From Actinomycetota bacterium (GTDB lineage: Bacteria; Actinomycetota; Aquicultoria; Subteraquimicrobiales; UBA9087): a stretch of 60,529 nucleotides of DNA. The notes under the pieces are model-generated. The model did no database searches. It had not been told where the DNA came from and saw only the letters and a list, made by a program, of their open reading frames with translations. Position 1 is the first letter of the stretch. Every line of letters begins with the position of its first letter. The stretch is from contig JASEEZ010000008.1 in assembly GCA_030019215.1 (NCBI GenBank), positions 1 through 60,529 on the forward strand. Direction: 5' to 3'. Below are positions 55,157 to 60,529 of the stretch, piece after piece. The position numbers were made by a program, and so were the translations under genes.

Positions 55157-56425
55157 ATGAGCGGCGCATCTTTGGCGGGCAAAAGAGTGGTGATATCAAG
55201 CTACACGCATATTAAAAATGGCACGTACACCAAACTTGGAGGACCAGCCTTAGCTCTAAAAGATTTTCTTAAAAATAGAGCGCAAAAGCTACTCTGTGTG
55301 TGGCAACCATTGCCTATATCTGATACCTTGTGCGGCGTAGCTGAAATCTATGAGAAAAGTGAAAGCCCCCTAAAAATATGGAAATTTCCGGTAATCAATT
55401 GGCCATTTGGACGCCAGAAGGAAATTTCCTTCATTTATATTGTCTTAAAATTAAGGGATATTCTATGCACAATATATTTTGTTCTGAGATCGAGACAGCG
55501 CTTTGATCTTTTCATCGGCGTGGAAGCTTTAAATGTCATAGTAGGGATATTCCTGCGAAAAATACGGATTGTGAAAAAGGTACTATATTATAGTTTGGAT
55601 TATGGTGAAGTTAGGTTTAAGAATAGGATACTAAATTTCATATTTCATGCGTTAGACAAATTTGCTGTTTATCATGCCGACTGTGTTTGGAATCTTTCAC
55701 CGGCTATGGCAGAAGCTCGGGAAAAAAGAGGAATTTTAAGAGGAGAAAACGCGCCACAGATTACGGTGCCCATTGGAACAGATTTTGAAAGAATAAACCG
55801 GTTGTCTGTGGAGTCGATAGATAGAACGTGCGTGGTTTATTTGGGAGTACTGTCGGAAAAACAGGGTGTCCCTCTTATATTTGAAGCTCTACGGGATATA
55901 GTCAGAAAGGTTCCTACCGCAAAACTAGTTATAATTGGCGTTGGATCTCTTGAGGGTCAATTAAAAAGTGTAACAAAGGGAGAAGGCTTTGAGGGTAAAG
56001 TAGAATTTTTCGGTCTCTTAGAAGATGATAGAAAAATCGAGAAGTTGCTTGCCAGATGTAGTATTGGGCTTGCTCCATATTTCCCAGATCCAAACTCTAC
56101 AAAAAAATTTACTGATGTCACTAAGCCAAAGATGTACTTAGCTTGTGGATTACCAGTAGTAATCACGAAAGTGCCTCCAATTGCAAAGGAAATAGAAGAA
56201 AACGGGGCTGGGCTAGTGATTAATTATGATAGGAAAGAGTTAACAGAAGCTGTGGTCAAACTCTTGACAGACGAAAAATTGTTTAAGCTATGCAGAGAGA
56301 ATGCTATAGAGCTGGCATCAAAGTATGCTTGGAATGATATTTTCACCAAAGCGTTTCGGGAAACAATGGAAAAGGCTGGTGGGGATACAAAAGAGTTTGC
56401 TTGTATGGCAGACAGTGGAGAGTGA
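55157..56425 (+). CDS. GT4-family glycosyltransferase
   Basis: A 422-aa GT-B fold protein. The N-terminal part has an unusual RVVISSYTHIKNGTYTKLGGPA opening and the VLYYSLDYGEVRF motif. The C-terminal donor domain is canonical: CVVYLGVLSEKQGVPLIFEAL, KLVIIGVGSLEGQL, VEFFGLLEDD and the glutamate-containing CSIGLAPYFPDP and TKPKMYLACGLPVVITK segments. It belongs to the polysaccharide cluster, and its stop is 5 nt from the next start. Linkage unknown. Confidence 0.85.
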   Translation: MSGASLAGKRVVISSYTHIKNGTYTKLGGPALALKDFLKNRAQKLLCVWQPLPISDTLCGVAEIYEKSESPLKIWKFPVINWPFGRQKEISFIYIVLKLRDILCTIYFVLRSRQRFDLFIGVEALNVIVGIFLRKIRIVKKVLYYSLDYGEVRFKNRILNFIFHALDKFAVYHADCVWNLSPAMAEAREKRGILRGENAPQITVPIGTDFERINRLSVESIDRTCVVYLGVLSEKQGVPLIFEALRDIVRKVPTAKLVIIGVGSLEGQLKSVTKGEGFEGKVEFFGLLEDDRKIEKLLARCSIGLAPYFPDPNSTKKFTDVTKPKMYLACGLPVVITKVPPIAKEIEENGAGLVINYDRKELTEAVVKLLTDEKLFKLCRENAIELASKYAWNDIFTKAFRETMEKAGGDTKEFACMADSGE

Positions 56426-56430
56426 GAGGG

Positions 56431-58239
56431 GTGACAATAGCTGCTTTTGTATCGAATACTGAAGATAAAATTATAAAGATATTTGCTTACTTTTTATTTC
56501 TAATCGTAGTACTGGTAGCTCTTTATGGAGCTATTTTCTTTTTAAATCCTCCTGAGTGGTATTCTTTCCCATTTTCTAGCCAACGAGCTTATGCGGCCGA
56601 AAAACCAGAATTTATGTTGTTCGGGAACTACGTGCCTCTTGAGACTGGGAAGTATAAGGTTGCTTTTACGCTGAAGGTTGATAATAACAAGCTAGACGAA
56701 CCGGTTGCTACGATTGATATTGTAGTCAATGAGGCCAGAGACCAGCTTGCTTGTGTAACTTTGGTGGGAACCAATTTTACCTCTCCTAATGTGTATCAAG
56801 ACTTTGATCTTATTTTTGATTCTTCCGGAGAGAAGGATTTTGAATTTAGGGTTCAGCATTACGAGAATTGCAATTTATGGGTGGATAAGGTTACTTTGGC
56901 ACGGTTGGGTAGGGATGGGGAATGGAAGTTCTTTGAGAAAATTGAAGCCGAAAGTCCCAATATCTTTCACAACATTGGCGAATCAGTATCCGACCAAGAT
57001 GCTTCAGGTGGAAAAGTTTGGAAAGCGAGTAAAAGATTAACTGAAGCAGAGATTTTGCATCCAGTCCTCGAGATCGGAGTGCCCAAGTTAAAAATCTCTG
57101 AGATAAGCAAGTCTCTCTTGGGCGGTTTTTTGATTGCTCTTTTGTTGGTAGTGCTGGTGTGTACTTTCGCCTATCAAATAGTAGTCAAAATAAAAAGGTG
57201 GGAGCTACCCAAAAGGGAAAGATGGAAATCGCTGGTTCCTAGAATTTCGTGGAAATCCCCAATCCCTAAGATTTCCAGAAAATCCAAGCTAGTTATTATT
57301 CTTTTAAGTCTGATAGTTTTTTCCGCAATTTTTGGTAGTTTATCTATTTCGGGATTTGTATTGCGGATTGAATACTTAATTCTTTTGCACCTCTTTTTGT
57401 CTTTGATCTGGGGGATGGATTCCAGAATTTCCATAGGAGTTGCTTTATCTTTTTTGATGTGCTGTCCTTTTCTTTTAATCTTTAAATGTGAACAACTAGC
57501 AGAACGGATAGCTATTTATGCGTTTTATTTTCTGGTTGTTGGGGTTGTTTTGCAATTGATAGAGCATATGAGAGAAAAGATTCCGGAAGAGGAAAGGTTG
57601 CTCGCTGAAGAGGAATCTGTGGAGATCAGTCTCCCTCAGATGGGGTTGGAGGAAGCACCAGGGGTGGCCGTTGTTGAGAAAGCACAGGTTGGTTATTTAT
57701 CTCCTCGATACAGTAAGACGCGAATGGCCCGTCGCCGCGAACGCCAACGGCATCGCCGGAGGAGGTTGTTGGCTCTAGGATTAGTTTCTTTTGTTCTAGC
57801 GGGAATGCTTTTGCTGGCTCCAGGGTTGAGTTTGCTGAGAAGACCTTATAAAGAAATAGCATCAAAACCTGACACTGGAACTAAGACGACACAGCCAGAA
57901 GTTGTTGAGATACCTAAATCAGAGCTTGAAACCACAGCTCCTGCCATTGACAAGTCCAAAGTGACCATTCAAGTATTAAATGGCAACGGCATAAAAGGAG
58001 AGGCTCGAAGAATTAGCACAATGTTGGAGGAAGGCGGCTTTAATGTTCAAATTCCGAAAGATGCAAATAGAGATGATTACCCTGAAACCATTATTCACTA
58101 TAAACCTGGCGGGGAGAATTTTGCTAATCTTGTAGTGCAGGAGATCAAGGATATTTATCCTGCTTCCTTAAGAGAAGATTTGTCATCCGATTCTGCCGCG
58201 GATATTTTAGTGATATTAGGTAGAGATGGGATCGAGTAA
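56431..58239 (+). CDS. Multi-domain membrane protein with C-terminal LytR_C domain
   Basis: About 602 aa from the GTG at 56431 (GGAG upstream; an in-frame TTG at 56401 overlaps the previous gene). Segments in order: one helix (about 15-40); an extracytoplasmic beta-sandwich-like region reading like a carbohydrate-binding fold (YKVAFTLKVDNN, WVDKVTLARLG); a cluster of membrane helices (about 225-390); a highly basic stretch RMARRRERQRHRRRRLL; another helix; and a C-terminal LytR_C domain (VTIQVLNGNGIKGEARRIS to DILVILGRDG). LytR_C usually sits behind LytR-CpsA-Psr ligases, but no LCP domain is present here. Possible role in anchoring or sensing surface glycan; unproven. Confidence 0.65.
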   Translation: MTIAAFVSNTEDKIIKIFAYFLFLIVVLVALYGAIFFLNPPEWYSFPFSSQRAYAAEKPEFMLFGNYVPLETGKYKVAFTLKVDNNKLDEPVATIDIVVNEARDQLACVTLVGTNFTSPNVYQDFDLIFDSSGEKDFEFRVQHYENCNLWVDKVTLARLGRDGEWKFFEKIEAESPNIFHNIGESVSDQDASGGKVWKASKRLTEAEILHPVLEIGVPKLKISEISKSLLGGFLIALLLVVLVCTFAYQIVVKIKRWELPKRERWKSLVPRISWKSPIPKISRKSKLVIILLSLIVFSAIFGSLSISGFVLRIEYLILLHLFLSLIWGMDSRISIGVALSFLMCCPFLLIFKCEQLAERIAIYAFYFLVVGVVLQLIEHMREKIPEEERLLAEEESVEISLPQMGLEEAPGVAVVEKAQVGYLSPRYSKTRMARRRERQRHRRRRLLALGLVSFVLAGMLLLAPGLSLLRRPYKEIASKPDTGTKTTQPEVVEIPKSELETTAPAIDKSKVTIQVLNGNGIKGEARRISTMLEEGGFNVQIPKDANRDDYPETIIHYKPGGENFANLVVQEIKDIYPASLREDLSSDSAADILVILGRDGIE

Positions 58240-58267
58240 GATAGGTTAACCCATCTTAAGCAGGAAG

Positions 58268-60457
58268 TTGAATGGAGCTATGGTGAAAAAGCTTTTTAGA
58301 CGCGCAAAGCCTTATTCGATAGAGATTTGCATTTTTTTTGTTTTTGTGTTGCTGAGTGTTGTGGTGACTTACCCTCTTGTTTTTAGAATGTCAACTGGCC
58401 TGTATGGCGGATTTATAAAAGCTGGATATTTTTCAAATGATGCTAAGGGAGGGCTGTATTGTCTTTGGTGGGTAAAGTGTGTTTGGCAACATCATTTTAT
58501 GCCAAAATTCATGTCCTATATTTGTAGCCCCTTTGGCGTTAATCTTATTCAAGGGCCAGCAGAACCTGGTTTGCATTTCCCGACCTTTGTTTTGTTAACC
58601 TTAACCAACGAGATTTTTAGTCATAACTTTTTTGTGGTTCTCAGCTTCCCGCTTTCGGCAGTTATGATGTATTGCTTGGCTTATTATTTAACTAAAAACA
58701 AACTTGGTAGCTCGATATCGGGAGTTATTTATGCTTTTTCTTCTTACCACATATTGCAAAGTTATTGCCATCTAGGATTGGCAATGATTCAGTGGATACC
58801 GCTCTATATATTGTTTCTTTTTAGGTTTGATGAGAGACGAACGTACCGCAGTGCATTATGGTGTGCACTTACTTTTGCTCTTGTGACGTTGAGTGCTTAT
58901 TACTATGGGTACTTTATGCTTATATTTACCATAGCATTTTTGCTGTTTAAGCTAGTATTTGAATATATTACTCAGAGAAGAAGTAGCATATTAGATTACC
59001 CCACGCTGAAGTTATCTGTTTTTACCATCTTGGTTGCTTTTTTGTTGATAGTTCCCTTCCTGCTCAACATTTTTATCTTTGGGCATCCGAGGTTTGCTCC
59101 TCAACTGAGGGCTTATGTTCTGTCCAATCTCGCATTTTTTGGCACGAGGTGGTGGAGCTATTTGCTCCCCTCTTTTGAGAATCCTATCTTTGGGCGATCT
59201 GTGGAAAATTTTCTTTATTCTCAGCTGAGCGGCAATGTAGCAGAGCAGATTTTGTATCTTGGCTACGTGCCACTAGCTCTGGCAGCCCTCGCGTTGTTTG
59301 TGTGGAAGAAAAGGCGTAAAGAAGCTTGGGATAGATCAAAGGAAAGTCCGTTCGACGGAAGAGCGGATTTTGCCATTCCATTTTTCATTTTTGCTGGTCT
59401 TGTTGGCGTGGTGTGGTCTGCTCCTCCATATATTACCTTGGCTAGTCTGGAAATCCCGATGCCCTCATCCTTTATGCATGGCATTGTGCCCGTGTTTGGT
59501 TCCTATGGCAGGTTTGGCATTTTAACCATTTTGTCACTCGGTGTGCTGACTGCCTTTGGCCTTAAGTATCTTTTAGAAAATGTGAGCAGTCTCAGGAAGC
59601 AGGTTTTAGTTACTTGCCTGGTTGGTGCATTGATTCTCATTGAAATCATCAATATCCCGCCCTTTAAAACTGTTGATGTGAGTGCGAGCACCACGCCAAA
59701 GGTGTACGGGTGGCTTTCCTCTCAATCTGGTGATTTCTCTATTGCGGAATATCCCTTTCTTGCCAAGAGTGATCCACGGCAGTATGACTACTTGTTTTAT
59801 CAAAGAGTTCACGAAAAGAAGATGGTAAATGCGATTAATTCTGACGATGAAGTGATCAATCGGGCTAGCTCCTATCTTGGTAATGTTGCTGATCCGAATG
59901 TGCCTCCGATTCTGAGCTACTTGGGGGTGAAATACGTGATTGTTCATACCGATCTTTATAGGGGCAATGAAGGTGGGATACCGAGGATTCGCAGTGGGCA
60001 AGGGTTGGTTTTTGTCAAGTCCTTTCCCGGCGCGCTGGTTTATGAGGTCAAGGCGAAGCCTCAGAAGATTCTCTGGTTGAGGTACAAGAATTTTTATTCT
60101 TCTGAGACCTGGGAAGATGGGAGAGAGTGGAATTGGGCATCATCGAGCGAGGCTGAGGTTGTTGCCGTGAATTACACGGGGCGGGAACTTCCTTGTGATA
60201 TCCGCTTCCTCGCGGCTTCTCTGGGCAAGTCTCGCAATCTGAGGGCTTTGCTCAATGGTAAAGAGATTAAAAAGGTAATTGTGGCACCCGTTCCGGATGT
60301 TACTGAGGTTATTCTCAGGGATGTCAAACTCCAGTCGGGCGAGAACTCCATAATGCTTTACGCCGATTTACCTGTGGAGAAGATTGATGCCTATCTGCAC
60401 AACGGTGATGTTCGGGAGGCCACATTTGCTGTATCTGATTTTGGAACGGGGAATTAG
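58268..60457 (+). CDS. Large multi-pass membrane protein, GT-C-type glycosyltransferase-like
   Basis: 729 aa with a first helix at residues 16-38 (ICIFFVFVLLSVVVTYPLVF), then an acidic/Trp-rich loop FSNDAKGGLYCLWWVKCVW and about ten more helices up to residue 460. The soluble C-terminal part of about 270 aa is predicted outside (PKVYGWLSSQSGDFSIAEYPF, YLGVKYVIVHTDLY). This order resembles GT-C polyprenyl-phosphate-sugar glycosyltransferases of the GT39/GT83 kind and YfhO-like proteins. It resembles the 49674-51953 product in architecture, not in obvious sequence identity. Last gene of the cluster seen here. Confidence 0.68.
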   Translation: MNGAMVKKLFRRAKPYSIEICIFFVFVLLSVVVTYPLVFRMSTGLYGGFIKAGYFSNDAKGGLYCLWWVKCVWQHHFMPKFMSYICSPFGVNLIQGPAEPGLHFPTFVLLTLTNEIFSHNFFVVLSFPLSAVMMYCLAYYLTKNKLGSSISGVIYAFSSYHILQSYCHLGLAMIQWIPLYILFLFRFDERRTYRSALWCALTFALVTLSAYYYGYFMLIFTIAFLLFKLVFEYITQRRSSILDYPTLKLSVFTILVAFLLIVPFLLNIFIFGHPRFAPQLRAYVLSNLAFFGTRWWSYLLPSFENPIFGRSVENFLYSQLSGNVAEQILYLGYVPLALAALALFVWKKRRKEAWDRSKESPFDGRADFAIPFFIFAGLVGVVWSAPPYITLASLEIPMPSSFMHGIVPVFGSYGRFGILTILSLGVLTAFGLKYLLENVSSLRKQVLVTCLVGALILIEIINIPPFKTVDVSASTTPKVYGWLSSQSGDFSIAEYPFLAKSDPRQYDYLFYQRVHEKKMVNAINSDDEVINRASSYLGNVADPNVPPILSYLGVKYVIVHTDLYRGNEGGIPRIRSGQGLVFVKSFPGALVYEVKAKPQKILWLRYKNFYSSETWEDGREWNWASSSEAEVVAVNYTGRELPCDIRFLAASLGKSRNLRALLNGKEIKKVIVAPVPDVTEVILRDVKLQSGENSIMLYADLPVEKIDAYLHNGDVREATFAVSDFGTGN

Positions 60458-60475
60458 AAATTCGAAATTAGGAGT

Positions 60476-60529
60476 GTGTGCCCTGCAGCTAAGGGGACTA
60501 GCGGGTGAAAGTCCCGCCAAGCTCTTTGA
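60476..60529 (+). other. Probable 5' end of a group II intron (cut by the window edge)
   Basis: GTGTGCCC, matching the GUGYG intron start, is followed by GGGGACTAGCGGGTGAAAGTCCCGCC. The CGGG-TGAAA-GTCCCG hairpin is typical of the 5' domain I of bacterial group II introns. It lies 18 nt after the stop of the preceding gene. The body and any reverse transcriptase would be beyond the window. Confidence 0.65.

Noticed and set aside
1-60529. Search for tRNA and rRNA genes
   Set aside because: No cloverleaf with a GTTCGAATC-type T-loop and CCA-proximal stem, and no rRNA-like conserved stretches, were recognised by eye; a covariance scan would be needed to exclude one completely.

Overview
The window is a biosynthetic chromosome segment from an uncultured-looking bacterium. 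Three leftward amino-acid operons fill most of it: trp, his and ilv-leu. A trp T-box leader with an intrinsic terminator, a LytR_C-domain membrane protein and a GpgS-type glucosylglycerate synthase suggest a Gram-positive-type lineage (Firmicutes or Actinobacteriota side). I cannot name a phylum from sequence alone. Genes left of about 46.3 kb are moderately GC-rich. Those right of about 49.2 kb are clearly AT-rich and run on the other strand.

Layout. 0.1-14.3 kb: T-box, then trpE-trpG-[IS]-trpD-trpC-trpB2-trpF-trpB-trpA, followed by accD, accA and a frameshifted acetyl-CoA synthetase. 14.5-15.8 kb: a divergent pair, a cyclopropane-synthase-like methyltransferase and an SCP2 lipid-binding protein. 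15.9-19.0 kb: an Atl/MGMT-like protein, a GpgS-HAD fusion that probably makes glucosylglycerate, and an MscS channel; the last two look like an osmotic-stress pair. 19.1-26.1 kb: hisD, a HAD phosphatase, hisB, hisH, hisA, hisF, a 46-aa membrane peptide, hisI, hisE and a broken methyltransferase; hisG and hisC are absent. 26.2-30.2 kb: dnaE and a HIT protein. 30.2-46.3 kb: ilvD, ilvB, ilvN, ilvC, a class V aminotransferase, serA, leuA, leuC, leuD, leuB, ilvE, cimA and an FAH-family hydrolase. These give isoleucine by the citramalate route, valine, leucine and the entry to serine. 46.5-49.2 kb: an IS256-type and an IS110/IS1111-type element almost touching. 49.2-60.5 kb: a rightward surface-polysaccharide cluster with a truncated methyltransferase, two GT-C-type membrane proteins, an E1-like deoxysugar dehydrase, two GT4 glycosyltransferases, a methyltransferase and a LytR_C fusion. 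The last ~54 bases look like the 5' end of a group II intron.

The least expected feature is in the spacers. Many intergenic regions in the biosynthetic operons are degenerate tandem 7-nt units in a recurring order. They begin at the stop codon of the upstream gene, often supply its last codons, and end with complementary heptads just before the next gene. Units of the same families occur at both ends of an in-frame insertion of about 150 bp inside hisF, right behind catalytic Asp130. Five coding sequences (acs, an IS transposase, mscS, a methyltransferase, the dehydrase) carry single-base frameshifts, four of them in homopolymers. This points to assembly error, slippage or decay and should be resolved before any of them is called a pseudogene.
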